A stretch of DNA of 64,000 nucleotides, taken from positions 61,250,309 to 61,314,308 of the forward strand of contig NC_089494.1 of the NCBI RefSeq assembly GCF_036850765.1, written 5' to 3'. Positions within the stretch are counted from its first letter, which is position 1. Every line of letters begins with the position of its first letter. A model generated the notes under the pieces. The model worked only from the letters and a program-made list of their open reading frames with translations. It did not search any database and was not told where the DNA came from. Of this stretch, positions 23,511-35,251 are shown one piece after another. The DNA comes from Saccopteryx bilineata (taxonomy: Eukaryota; Chordata; Mammalia; Chiroptera; Emballonuridae). The position numbers and the translations under genes were made by a program.

Positions 23511-23906
23511 GCCCTGGCCGGTTGGCTCAGCGGTAGAGCGTCGGCCTAGCGTGTGGAGGACCCGGGTTCGATTCCCGGCCAGGGCACACAGGAGAAGCGC
23601 CCATTTGCTTCTCCACCCCTCCGCCGCGCTTTCCTCTCTGTCTCTCTCTTCCCCTCCCGCAGCCAAGGCTCCATTGGAGCAAAGATGGCCCGGGCGCTGG
23701 GGATGGCTCTGTGGCCTCTGCCCCAGGCGCTAGAGTGGCTCTGGTCGCAACATGGCGACGCCCAGGATGGGCAGAGCATCGCCCCCTGGTGGGCAGAGCG
23801 TCGCCCCTGGTGGGCGTGCCGGGTGGATCCCGGTCTGGCGCATGCAGGAGTCTGTCTGTCTCTCCCTATTTCCAGCTTCAGAAAAATGAAAAAAGAAAAA
23901 GAAAAG
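23511..23906 (+). mobile_element. Large tRNA-derived SINE (Rhin-like)
   Basis: Perfect duplication AAAAGGTTTGGAGA on each side (23497-23510 and 23907-23920). The CTCF-like core is at 23780-23792 (reverse complement), with a second, one-base-shorter copy ~21 bp later. Confidence 0.95.
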
Positions 23907-23920
23907 AAAAGGTTTGGAGA

Positions 23921-26030
23921 AATTCAGAGCAAATGGGTTGTTTCCTGTCTTCCAGTGCCTGGCAAAGAAAGTTGCTAGCCTCCTAGAGATGCCCTCTATT
24001 TAGAACGGTGCTAGAACAACGACCTCTGGAGGTGGATTAGCAGTGGGTGAGAGAGCTGTTTAGATGAACGTGTCCCAGGCAGCTTCACAGAGGCCCAGAC
24101 TCTCCAGAATGGGGCAGGAAATGTAGTTAAGAGGTCCTGGACTCCAAAAGACAGGCACAGACGTGCTGAGAAACTTGGTTGCCTGGAAGGGTTGTAGGGT
24201 CAAGGCTATGGTGTTTCAGAGAACCGGGAGGCCAAACTCACCAACGCCAGCTGCAGAAGCCCACTTGTATAAATCAAAGGCCCGCTGGTTATAGCTGACA
24301 AGAGGGACAAGACCTTAGGGCATACTAGCAAAGTAGGATGACAGTTTGGGGACTGGGCCATTCTTTTTCATTGCTTTTATGTAATTTGAGGTTCCCTCCA
24401 AACCAAAATGTCATTTGGGAAGAAGAGGATGGAGGTGAGCAAATGAAGGAACGCTGATAGATGAAACGCTTATGCCAAAGAAACCTTGTAAAGTTAGCAC
24501 AGACTAATGCTTAGGAGAGAGGATTTAGGAGAGAGTGAGATGAGAGTCTAGGCATGGAACTATCAGGGTCGTAGAAAACTCCCCCATCACATGAAGCTGT
24601 CTTTGTTTTTCCTGCTTTGTTCCTTGGTGTCCAAATTGCTAAACTTTTAAATGTAGTTTGTAACCAAGAAATCTGACAGCTACCAAGAAAAAAAAATTTT
24701 AAGTTGAATGCAGGCTCTCAGCAGACAAACAGAAGGTGAGCAGGAAGCACCAGGAAATGCAGCTCTTGCACAGACAGGAAGAGCCACCCACTGCAGGGGC
24801 AGGTTGCAGTGCTGGGTGCAGAGCCTGCCTGGCAGTGGTGACTGGTGCCTCCCAGGTCTGCGGCAAGGAGCTCCGGTCTCGCAGGAGGGAGAGTGCACAG
24901 TAAGCGCTGAAGGCGCCAGAGCAGACTGAGAGCAGAAACCAGCCCTGGCCAGTTAGCGGACAAGGTCACACTTTAGGACAATGGGAAGCTGCCAGTAGTT
25001 CTGCTACCCTTGGACACTTACTCAGAATGCACTGTTGTCCCGGTGAATAATTTCTCAGTGGTCCCTTTATCTCTGCATTATTGTTCAAGAGTTAATGTTG
25101 CAGGTTGCAGCATATGATTGGCTGAGCTCAGGTCCCTAGTTGCCCATGCTAACTCCCAGAACAGAAAGAGAGAGAAGCTACCTGTCTGCTTCAGGTTCTG
25201 TAATGAGAGGTCTTTCCCCACCAAAACTTATACAATTGAAGACGCACTCAATGTAGAAATAACATTTAGGTGCTGGATAATTAAAGGTTACGTTTGACAG
25301 AACAAGAGACCCAGGGACGCAGAGGAAGCTCTAAGAACAGAGGGACGCCGGCTAGGAGCGCAGCAGACGCTGTGCGCATGCGCAGGCAGAGTGCGGCCTC
25401 TGGATCCACCTGCTGGTGCAGTTTTCCTTCCACTTCTCTCTCCCTGAGACTTCACTGTGCAAGGCTTGAATTTTTTAGTTGTGCGGGTTTAGCAAAAGTA
25501 GACCCAGATGCAAAGTCTAGTGTGAGTTCTCCAAATAAGAGTGGGGGAGGGGTGGTTAATCAAGAAAGAAGTTCTTGGTACATCAGATGGGAGACTGGAA
25601 GCTGGGTGTTTTTTCATTTCAAGGCATACAAGCACCTCAGGGCTGAGGCAGAGACGTTCTTTGTTCTGAGGCTGGGTGCAGAGTTGACACCGTGGCTCTC
25701 AGGGGTCTGCACCTCACCCTCACAGCCAGGTCAGGACTGACACCTGCTAGAGGCTGTGGCCAAGCAGGGCACTTCCTTGTCTGTGGGTCTTTCCTCCCCC
25801 TTTTTCAGGCTCCTGCGAGGATCCTGGCAGCAGAAAAGAGGTTGCCTCAGCAGGTCTGTTCTAGTTGCTTGGTTTCTCTCTTGCCCAAGACTTGATTGTA
25901 CAGCCTGGATCAGCTAAGTTTGATGACTGCTTTCTAGATTTCTCCTGCTTCTCTGCCCCAGCTGGAAGGACCAGTACTTCCTCCCACCAGCTGCCTGGTG
26001 TCATCTGAGGGCTCCCTGTGTCTCCAGGTC
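23921..26030. other. Intergenic DNA, moderately GC-rich, no assigned gene
   Basis: It contains overlapping open frames at 24680-24970 on both strands and a 148-codon frame at 25294-25740. None shows a recognised domain, a usual start context or splice context. Sequence such as 'gcatatgattggctgagc' with a CCAAT-like box near 25110 could be an old LTR. Confidence 0.45.
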
Positions 26031-26036
26031 TCAGAG

Positions 26037-26290
26037 ACATACCCTACATGACATAGAACAAGTTGAGGTTGTGGCTCGGGAACTAACTCACTGCTAAACA
26101 ACATCCATAAATCCCCTTGCAGTTGCTGCAGACAGATCTCCATGACTGTCGGGGCCATGGAGAGACACACCCTAGATGACATAGAACAAGTTGAGGTTGT
26201 TGCTTGGGAACTAACTCACTGCTAAACGGCATCCATAAATCCCCTTGCAGTTGCTGCAGACAGATCCCATGACTGTCGGGGCCGTGGAAT
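26037..26290 (+). repeat. Two-copy tandem duplication, period about 128 bp
   Basis: The phrase 'acatagaacaagttgagg' recurs 128 bp later (26051 and 26179), followed in both copies by 'ggaactaactcactgctaaa', 'catccataaatccccttgca' and 'catgactgtcggggcc'. The copies differ at only a few positions, so the duplication is fairly recent. Confidence 0.92.
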
Positions 26291-26474
26291 GCCCAGCAGG
26301 GCAGGTTGGGGATCACTGGGTAGGGAGGGCTGCTACTATGGCCAAGCTCCTTATTCCCAGGGGCAAGCAAGCCCAGCCCTGCCAGCTTCCTTAGAAATAC
26401 AGTTTAGCTGTGATTAAAAAAAAAAATCTAGGTTTAATTAAATTCAGTGAAATGAACAAATCTTAAGTGTAGAG

Positions 26475-26827
26475 CAGGGTTAGTCAACCTTTTTATACCT
26501 ACCGCCCACTTTTGTATCTCTGTTAGTAGTAAAATTTTCTAACCGCCCACAGATTCCACAGTAATGGTGATTTATAAAGTAGGGAAGTAACTTTACTTTA
26601 TAAAATTTTTAAAGCAGAGTTACAGCCAAGTTAAAGCATATAATAATAATTACTTACCAAGTAATTTATGTTGGATTTTCACTAAGTTTGGCAGAATAAA
26701 TCTTTATAAAACAACTTACTATAGTTAAATCTATCTTTTTATTTATACTTTGGTTGCTCCGCTACCACCCACCATGAAAGCTGGAACGCCCACTAGTGGG
26801 CAGTAGGGACCAGGTTGACTACCACTG
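26475..26827. mobile_element. Non-autonomous hAT element
   Basis: Inverted ends CAGGGTTAGTCAACCT and AGGTTGACTACCACTG, with a perfect 8-bp duplication GTGTAGAG (26467-26474 and 26828-26835). The 353-bp body has no reading frame. Subterminal 'accgcccac' occurs near both ends. Confidence 0.93.
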
Positions 26828-26944
26828 GTGTAGAGCTTGAAGAGTTTTTATTGGTTATGTATCTGTGTAAATGACACCCAGATTCAGATATATGTGTGTT
26901 TAGAGCTGAGAGTCAGTTCCTCATGATGCTGGTGGGGGCATTTA

Positions 26945-27440
26945 AGGACAGGGGTCTCAAACTCTAGCACAGTGGTCCCCAACCTTTTTTTGGGCCACTG
27001 ACCAGTTTAATGTCAGAAAATATTTTCACAGACCGGTATTTAGGGTGGGACGGATAAATGTATCACGTGACCGAGACAAGCGTCAAGAGTGAGTCTTAGA
27101 CGGATGTAACAGAGGGAATCTGGTCATTTTTAAAAAATAAAACATCGTTCAGACTTAAATATAAATAAAACGGAAATAATGTAAGTTATTTATTCTTTCT
27201 CTGCGGACCGGTACCAAATGGCCCATGGACCGGTACTGGTCTGCGGCCCGGGGGTTGGGGACCACTGCTCTAGCATACATCAGAATCACCTGGGGGCTTG
27301 TTACATCACAGATTTCTGGGCCCCACCCCAGGGTTTCTGACTCAGTAGGTCTCAGGTGGGCTAAGGATTTGTATTTCTAACAAGTTTCCAGATGATGCTG
27401 GTACTTCCCTTCAGGGCCACACTTGGAGACCACCCCTCCA
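26945..27440 (+). mobile_element. MER5A-type hAT fossil, split by a younger hAT element
   Basis: 'ggggtctcaaactctagca' on the left and 'catcagaatcacctgggggc' to 'cagggccacacttggagacc' on the right match MER5A, an old eutherian Charlie-type MITE. The younger element at 26970-27267 cuts it near its left end. Confidence 0.85.
26970..27267. mobile_element. Non-autonomous hAT element nested in MER5A
   Basis: The ends CAGTGGTCCCCAACC and GGTTGGGGACCACTG are inverted repeats. The flanking 8-bp duplication CTCTAGCA (26962-26969 and 27268-27275) is MER5A sequence, which proves the order of insertion. Length 298 bp; no coding capacity. Confidence 0.95.
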
Positions 27441-28246
27441 CCTTGAGACCTATACAAAGAAGAAAAGCCCATTAGCAGAACAACTGTAATTTATATGAAA
27501 TAGCCAGGTACTTTGGTGGATGGACTTTAAATCCCAGCCTTCAGAGACTGACCCAGAATCCTTGGATCAGTCTCTGTGTCCATCAAAGGTCAACAGTTAT
27601 AAACACGGATTGGATCAGTACATTGACTCTTTGAGACTACTTACCAGTGAATCAATCGGGACTGACTCCTCAGAGCTCAAAAAAATCAGTATGCTGTTAA
27701 AGACTAGAGGACTCCTATTTTTGCAGGTAGAGAAGGGGTATTGGTAACACTTTAAGATCCTCAAAGGAAGGATCATGTTTAAAAAAAACCCCAAAAATTT
27801 AACTGAGTAAATTTAAAGATCAATTTGGCTTTAATCAATGATTCATGAATGGGCAGCATCCCATCCAGCAAATAGAAAGGAGTGCCCAAGAGAAAAAGGA
27901 ATGTTTGTAACGGCAGAGATGGGGCAGGAAAAGGAGATATATTAATTAGCAAAGAGAGGATTGGTTCAGGCTTAGGTAATCTACCTGTGGTGAATGGAAG
28001 GGGTCTTACTGGGGGTTACCTCGCTGGTGCTGACCAGGTAACTTCAGGCTGCCTGCACCCAGCCTTCTGGGAGAGGCTGAAACTGCAATTAGGTATTAGG
28101 TCTTGGTTCATTGACATGGAGCTTAGCATCTGTGACTCCGGTTGGGGGCTGTTGTTTATCATCGGCACCAGTCAGCACCCATTGTTAGAGCATTTTAAAC
28201 AGTTTTGCACCGTGTCATAATAAATATTAACTAGGGTTTTGTCCCC
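27441..28246. other. Intergenic DNA, partly retroviral-looking
   Basis: A 75-codon open frame (27520-27747) has no recognised domain. From about 27800 'ggctttaatcaatgattcat' and 'gggcagcatcccatccagca' resemble ERVL-associated sequence preceding the LTR at 28247. Confidence 0.4.
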
Positions 28247-28907
28247 ATTTTCTGACACACAGCTCCTAAAACCCCAAGAATCTCTAAAGAGTGGTAAGTG
28301 TCTTTTGTATGCCTGTGAGATGACTTTGTATGCTTTAGGATGGGAGCTGGGTGACCAAGGTATAATTAGAGGGTTGGAACTTCCAGTTCCACCAAACCCC
28401 CATCCCAGACCTCCAGGGAGGGGAAAGGGGCTGAAGATTAAGTTTAATCAGCAATGATCAATGATTTTATAAACCATGCCTACATAATTAAACCTCTAAA
28501 ACCCCCTAAACCACAGTGTTGGGAGACCTTCCAGGCTGGTGAACACATACATGGAGGTGCTGAGAGGGTGGCCCACCCAGAGAGGCATGGAAGCTCTGAA
28601 CCCCTTCCCATGTCCCTTTCCTATGCATCTCTTCCATTTGCCTGTTCTTGCGTTGTATCCTTTCTAATAAACTAATGAAGCACTTTCCTGAGTTCTGTGA
28701 GCCATTCTACCAAATGTGGACTCTGAGGAGGGAGTCATGGGGTCCCCTGGTTGAGAGCTATTTGGTTGGTCAGAAGTACAGGTGACAACCTGGGGCTTTT
28801 GTCTAATGGGGACTGTGTTAACTCCAGGTGGTTAGGGTCAGAATTGAATTATAGGATTCCCAGTTGGAGAGTTGGAGAATCAACTGGTGTGGGAAAAACC
28901 CAATACA
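28247..28907 (+). mobile_element. ERVL-type LTR
   Basis: The U3-R-U5 order is visible: 'gagagggtggcccacccaga', 'tatgcatctcttccatttg', an AATAAA signal near 28665, 'ccctgagttctgtgagcc'-like R/U5, and an end at AATACA (28907). Immediately downstream lies a tRNA-Leu-like primer site. The left boundary is approximate. No internal genes follow, so only the LTR and its primer site remain. Confidence 0.75.
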
Positions 28908-28909
28908 TT

Positions 28910-28923
28910 TGGTGTCAGAAGTG
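28910..28923 (+). other. tRNA-Leu-type primer binding site
   Basis: TGGTGTCAGAAGTG is complementary to the CCA end of tRNA-Leu, the primer of the ERV-L group, and sits 3 bases after the LTR end as expected. Confidence 0.7.
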
Positions 28924-29088
28924 TTGTGAGTAAAAACAGCTGAAGTACATTTAATAAATGTAAAATTAATCACCTAGAATATGCATTATTTTTATATTCA
29001 TTTTCTGAACCTAGAAAATTTTTATAATTTTCCATATATTCCAGATTATTCTACAATGTTTATATAATGATTTTAAAATTAGAAAAAG

Positions 29089-29460
29089 GCCCTGGCCAGT
29101 TGGCTCAGAGGTAGAGCGTCGGCCTGGTGTGCAGGAGTCCCGGGTTCGATTCCTGGCCAGGGCACACAGGAGAAGCACCCATCTGCTTCTCCACTCCTCC
29201 CCCTCTCCTTCCTCTCTGTCTCTCTCTTCCCCTCCCGCAACCAAGGCTCCATTGGAGCAAAGTTGGCCTGGGCGCTGAGGATGGCTCCATGGCCCCTGCC
29301 TCAGGCGCTAGAATGGCTCTGGATGCAACAGAGCAACGCCCCAGAGGGGCAGAGCATCGCCCCCTGGTGGGCATGCCAGGTGGATCCCGGGCGGGTGCAT
29401 GCAGGAGTCTGACTGCCTCCCCATTTCCAACTTAAGAAAAATACAAAAAAAATTAATAAT
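29089..29460 (+). mobile_element. Large tRNA-derived SINE (Rhin-like)
   Basis: Flanked by AAATTAGAAAAAG (29076-29088 and 29461-29473). The CTCF-like core is intact in reverse complement at 29358-29370. Confidence 0.95.
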
Positions 29461-29695
29461 AAATTAGAAAAAGCAAACCCCAAAACAAAACAAAAATTTT
29501 CCAGGCAAAACAACAATGAAGTTTCAAGGGCTTTAAATGATTCACCGACTGACCTCCCTTGCTTCCTCTGTTTGAGTAAACAGTTATATTTAAGAATCAC
29601 TGTATCACAAGATATTTACTTTTCTTCCTACAAACACAAATATATCAAAATGTCTGTGGGCTGCTTTTCATTGCAATTTGAATCGATAATTTTTT

Positions 29696-30062
29696 TGCTT
29701 TTTGCATTTTTCTGAAATGAGAAGCGGGAAAGCAGAGAGACAGGCGTCTGTATGCGTCTGACTGGGATCTTCCCAGCATGCCCACCAGGGGGCGATGCTC
29801 TGCCCATCTGAGCTGTTGTTCCATTGCAACCGGAGCCATCCTAGCACCTGGGGCAGAGGCCATGGAGCCATCCTCAGCGCTCAGGCCAACTTTGCTCAAA
29901 TTAAGCCTTGGCTGCAGGAGGGGAAGAGAGAGATAGAGAGAAAGGAGAGGGGGAAGGGAGGAGAAGCAGTAGGTCACTTCTCCTGTGTGCCCTGGCCGGG
30001 AATCAAACCCAGGACATCCACACTCCAGGCCAACGCTGTACTACTGAACCAACCGGCAAGGC
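29696..30062 (-). mobile_element. Large tRNA-derived SINE, diverged copy
   Basis: The body carries more substitutions than its neighbours ('gagaagcgggaaagcagagag'), and the flanks 'ttgaatcgataattttt' and 'ttgaatttataattttt' match with two changes. The core CCACCAGGGGGCG survives at 29782-29794. Confidence 0.9.
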
Positions 30063-30094
30063 TTGAATTTATAATTTTTAAATAATAGTCTTTT

Positions 30095-30468
30095 TTTTTT
30101 CTTTTTTGTATTTTTCTGAAGTTGGAAACGGGGAGGCAGTCAGACAGACTCCCACATGTGCCCGACTGGGATCTACCCGGCATGCCTACCAGGGGGAGAT
30201 GCTCTACCCATCTGGGGCATTGCTCTGTTGCAACCAGAGCCATTCTAGCACCTGAGGCAGAGGCCATGGAGCCATCCTCAGCGCCCAGGCCAACTTTGCT
30301 CCAATGGAGCCTTGGCTGCAGGAAGGGAAGAGAGAGACAGAGAAGAAGGAGAGGGGGAGGGGTGGAGAAGCAGATGGGCGCTTCTCCTGTGTGCCCTGGC
30401 TGGGAATCAAACCTGGGACTCCTGCACACCAGGCCGACGCTCTACCACTGAGCAAACCGGCCAGGGCC
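30095..30468 (-). mobile_element. Large tRNA-derived SINE (Rhin-like)
   Basis: A second minus-strand copy only 32 bp after the last, so this is a tandem pair from separate insertions. The CTCF-like core is mutated (ctaccagggggag). Flanks 'aatagtcttttt' and 'catagtctttta' are imperfect. Confidence 0.92.
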
Positions 30469-31720
30469 ATCATAGTCTTTTAATATACTATCATCATCTA
30501 TATAAATACACAAAGAATACAAACATTCTGTGTATAATACATATATATATTCTTTTTCAAAAGCAGCATGGAAATAGAGCAGTGTTTGAAACAGAAGGAA
30601 GGTTTTTTTGGCTTTTTTTTTTAAAGAAAAACTAAAGTACTTTTGCTGTGGAGTAAATCATAATTCTGGTCCCCCTGATTCATTTTAATTCCTGTGTTTA
30701 TTTAGCGTGAGCTCTGCTAGTCAGTGACTATTCTCCAAGAAAACCATTCTGGCAACTCTTTATTTAGAAAGAAATGCACCTGCAGATAGGATTAGCACTG
30801 TTAGTTCTGTGACAAAGAGAGAAGTGACCCAAATGAAACACAGCAATTAGATGAATTCACATCTAACATCATCTTAGCATCCCACCAAGACAGGACCCGT
30901 GCTTCTCCCAGGTCCTTCCTCGGCTGTGGGGAGAGTATGAGCGATAGTGAAAGTAGACTCAATACTAACAGCATGAGCACAGTCCTAAACAGAAGTCCAG
31001 CTGGGGATAATCTGCCCTGGGACGCATCAATGGCTCTTTCCATTCCCGTGGAACCTTTAGGATAAAGGTAACCAATATATGCACTGCTTCTACTTGTCAA
31101 ATAGCAATTCATTGGTCTAGTATTTGGTTAACCTCCTTTAAATCTAAAAAGACAAAATCTCCAAAAACTAGCCATGTATTTTTAGAATGTGAAATGAAAC
31201 AAAGCAATCATGTCTGATCCAACCCTCCCACACTGAGGATTCTTTCTTAACGTGCCTCTAACCTCATGTTCACCTAGCTCCTCTCGGAGTCAGTGACTTG
31301 CAGCTTCTCCGTCACCAGACAGCTCTCATGGGTAAAGAGCAAGTCCTTATACTGAACCCTTGAACACAGTTTAATCTCTGAATATTTTGTGATAGCCTTG
31401 CCATTCTACTGAACGCATGGTCAGCTCAGGGTCTGTATTACATGAACTCCTGTTAAACCATCTATGTCCAATAATTTGAGCCAGACTATGGGACTTGAGG
31501 CATGCCTGGTTACACAGTAAACAACTTTTCTCAGGGAAACTAGGCCTTTCATTTAAGAGCCCACAACTAATAGCTGAAGTTTTAGCATATCATTCCTTGA
31601 TAGCACATCGAAGATTCAATCTTGTTTCAATCTTGACTCTATCATCCAAAAAAATTGTCAGTGTCAAAACAAAGCAAAAAAAAAAAAAAATTAGAAAGCA
31701 CCTCTATGTATCAGACATTA
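30469..31720. other. Intergenic DNA without recognised elements
   Basis: AT-rich to neutral sequence with an A-run at 31676-31690. I see no gene, element or motif I can support. Confidence 0.5.
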
Positions 31721-31724
31721 AGTG

Positions 31725-31930
31725 CTTTTTATAAATTAACTAATTAAACCTCATGACAAATTTATGTGGTAGGTCCTATTATCACCCACATTTTAGGATT
31801 GAAGAAGCTGAGACACAGAATAATTGATAACTTGCCCAAGGGCACAGAGTTGATCAATGGCAGAGCTGGGATTCATACCCAGACAGTCTGGCTTCAGAAG
31901 AGATGTGCTTAACCACTGTGTCTCTCAAAG
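31725..31930 (+). mobile_element. MIR element
   Basis: A good MIR match: 'ggtaggtcctattatcaccc', 'ctgagacacagaataattga', 'cttgcccaagggcacagag' and 'gggattcatacccagacag' in order. Confidence 0.88.
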
Positions 31931-32504
31931 CAACCTTTCCAGTTTATTGTCATCTCCAGATTTATAGAAATGCCTTTAATTTTAAGAGTGCAGTGCCTTA
32001 TTTATTTACATGGCACCGCTGAGTCCCAGGCTTCATGCTTACACACATATAGGGCAGACAAGGGGAAGGTGTGTGCAGGGTAATCTCAGTCATAAATGAC
32101 AAAAGCCTGGATCTAACCAGATGAAGCCAAAAGAGGGATTTATTGTCTTATATATCCAAAGTATAAGAGGAATTGATCTTGGTTTCGAGGCAATAGGATC
32201 TAGAGGCAAAGATGCTCCGGTTAGGGGATGGGTGGGATCTGGTACCAGTAGAGGAGGGAAAGCCAGCCAGGCAGAGGTCAACAAGAGTCACCCTACAGTG
32301 GACAGAAGTCTTTGGTTACAAGCAACGGAGGCCTATTCTGGTTACCCCAAAGATAAAGGAAATGTATTAGAAGGCAGATGGCTTGAAGAATTATAAAATC
32401 AGCTGAAGAACCAGGGTCACCAGTTTGGAGGATCCAAGGAGCATGAGATTAACTGGCAGGCATCTTTCCTAGAATGAATCAGCATCAATCTTTATTTTCC
32501 TGCC

Positions 32505-33165
32505 TCATGTCTCTTTACTCAAGATCTTGAGATATCTCTATCAGAATGGTTAGAATTAAAGAGACTGACCATACCAAGTGTTGATGAGCATGTGGAAGAA
32601 TAGTTCTCCTACACTGTTGGTGGGAATGTAAAATTGCACAACCGCTTTGCCAAAACTGTTTGACTAGTTCTTGCCAAGTTAGAAATGCACTTATTATCTG
32701 AACCAGTCATTTTACTCCTAAATATTTACCCATTTGTGTATATTAAGACTTGTACCTGAATATTTATAGCACTGTGTTCAGTATAGCACCAAACTGAAAA
32801 CCACCCAAAAACAACAATAAAAAGGAGTGAACTATTGGTGCACATAATGACATGAGTGAATCTGAAATAATTATGGTAAATGAAAGAAGCCATTCAAAAA
32901 TGGTTACACAATTCCATTTCTATAAAAGTCTTTAAAATGCTAACTGCTCTATAGTGACAGAAAGGAAATCACTGGTTTTCCAGGGGGAGCAGCTCAAGGA
33001 AGAAATTACAAAGGAGAACAAGAAGACTTTTGGGAATGATAGATATATTTATTACCTTGAATGTGGTGATGGTTTCATGGATTTATACACATGTCTATTT
33101 ATATCAAAGTGTCCATTTTAAATATGTGGTTTGTCATATGTTAATTATATATCAAAAAAGCTGTT
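32505..33165 (+). mobile_element. L1 3' end, sense strand (old)
   Basis: It carries the standard L1 ORF2-end and 3' UTR phrases: 'ctacactgttggtgggaatg', 'tgtgtatattaagac', 'gaaagaagccattcaaaaat', 'accttgaatgtggtgatggt' and a final 'aattatatatcaaaaaag'. Frames are broken, so it is a fossil. Confidence 0.85.
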
Positions 33166-34200
33166 TAAAATGTTCCCTGCAGTTTTCACTATAGACTTAG
33201 AAAAGAGGTGATCTTTATCATCTCCAATCATCAGTATTGGAGAAACTATTAAATGTGTGCTAATTTCTTAATGAGTCTTTGGCAAGTTAGTCTTCGAAGG
33301 TGTTGGCTCTAGTGGATGTGAAATACCTTGGGTAAATGCAGCATTTAGCTAGTTAATGGTTTCAAACAGCCCAACACATTCCTACACAGGACACTAGTAA
33401 ATCAGTACATCAGAACTTTTATGTTTGTAGGAACATTAGAAATCATCTAGTCCTAGTGAAACAGTGACATTTAGTAAGTGAAAAAGTTGAAAATTGAAAA
33501 ATAATTTGCCTATTGTTGTTTGGCTGGGTTTTTCTAAAATCATGATATAATTAATTAATTTAACAATGATCTTACTGGGCAAATGAGAAGCTCCCTCAAA
33601 ATAAATACAGCAATCCTGCCATATTTTTTTTCTTTGTTTGACTGGTTTCTGCTTCTTCAATAATCTCTGTACTTTATCTGATCTAGAGATACTCTCTTCC
33701 CTCAGGAAGAAGGGATGGGAAGGCAGTGGCTCTCACCTGGCTGAGCTCAGCTGTTTCCCCACCAAAGGTCCAGACAAGGCTTCCTTGAACATGGTGGCCT
33801 GAGTGGCGCCCATCCTCGTGTCCATAAACCATTATGGTATAATAATCATGCTTGGCTGATTCCATCCTGTGGCCTGTTTGTTTTTTTTTAATTGGTAAGG
33901 AATAACAAACAATAACAACAAAACATATAACCAAGAGAAATTTCCATTAATCATATGAACTTTATTTAAACAGCAATAATCATCAAAGTCCTTTAAACAA
34001 TCTAAGATATAAGACATCTGGTTCATTTCAACAGCAATTTTAATATAAGTTCAATTATTTTTTCTCTCTCAAATTTGGAAACAATTTTTGCAATAAAATA
34101 AAGTGATAGTGCTATAGTATACTGTAGAGAAAAATTAATTTCAGATATTTGGAACATTTAAAACCATAAAAGTACTAGAATAATATACTACAGATAAATG
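33166..34200. other. Intergenic DNA without recognised elements
   Basis: AT-rich sequence; short open frames on the minus strand (33436-33934) have no recognised domain. Confidence 0.5.
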
Positions 34201-34213
34201 TGAATTTACTTCT

Positions 34214-34548
34214 AAAAATTTCTTTCTTTTTTTTTTTTAATTTATTGTTGACAGAGACAGAGAGTGAGTCAGAGAGAGAAATAGACAGGGACAGACAGAC
34301 AGAAACGGAGAGAGATGAGAAGCATCAATCATTAGTTTTTCATTGCGCGTTGCAACACCTTAGTTGTTCATTGATTGCTTTCTTATACGTGCCTTGACCG
34401 CGGGCCTTCAGTAGACTGAGTAACCCCTTGCTGGGTTCAAGCTGGTGGGCTTTTGCTCAAACCAGATAAGCCCGCACTCAAGCTGGCGACCTGGGTCCTC
34501 TGCATCCCAGTCCGACGCTCTATCCACTGCGCCACCGCCTGGTCAGGC
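34214..34548 (-). mobile_element. Mid-sized SINE (GCCTGACCAGG family)
   Basis: Minus-strand head 'gcctgaccaggcggtggcgc' with tRNA boxes, body and CT-rich end. It is flanked by TGAATTTACTTCT (34201-34213 and 34549-34561). Confidence 0.94.
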
Positions 34549-34817
34549 TGAATTTACTTCTTATATGCTATATGCTCAATGCATGGCCTCTATTCCCTTT
34601 AAGAACTGTTCATTCTCCACATGCCCCATTAAAATGATACCCTCATAGCTTGTGGCTCTGATACTCCTTGGACATAGCTTATTTCTTCCAGGGCAAGGGG
34701 TTCAGACGGGTAGACCAATTTACTAGATGAATGAATTAGCTTCTCTTTCCCATGAGCCAAAATTGGGTCACAGAGATGCTATTCCACTTGCCAGTGGTGC
34801 TAAAACTGGGTGGTCAG

Positions 34818-35236
34818 GCCCTGGCCGGTTGGCTCAGTGGTAGAGCGTCGGCCTGGCGTGCGGAAGTCCCGGGTTCGATTCCCGGCTAGGGCACATAGGA
34901 GAAGCGCCCATCTGCTTCTCCACCCCTCCCCCTCTCCTTCCTCTCTGTCTCTCTCTTCCCCTCCTGCAGCCAAGGTTCCACTGGAGCAAAGATGGCCTGG
35001 GCACTGGGGATGGCTCCTTGGCCTCTGCCCCGGGCGCTGGAGTGGCTCTGGTCCCAGCGGACCGACGCCCCGGAGGGGCAGAGCATCTGCCCCCTGGTGG
35101 GCAAAGCATCGCCCCCTGGTGGGCAAAGCATCGCCCCCTGGTGGGCGTGCTGCGTGGATCCCGGTGGGGCACATGCAGGAGTCTGTCTGACTGTCTCTCC
35201 CCGTTTCCGGCTTCAGAAAAATACAGGAAAAAAAAA
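34818..35236 (+). mobile_element. Large tRNA-derived SINE with a triplicated CTCF-like motif
   Basis: Full length, flanked by 'aaaactgggtggtca' and 'aaaactcggtggtca'. A 22-bp unit holding the core is present three times in a row: 35088-35100 (one mismatch), 35110-35122 and 35132-35144 (both exact). This internal expansion makes the copy longer than its relatives. Confidence 0.95.
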
Positions 35237-35251
35237 AAAACTCGGTGGTCA

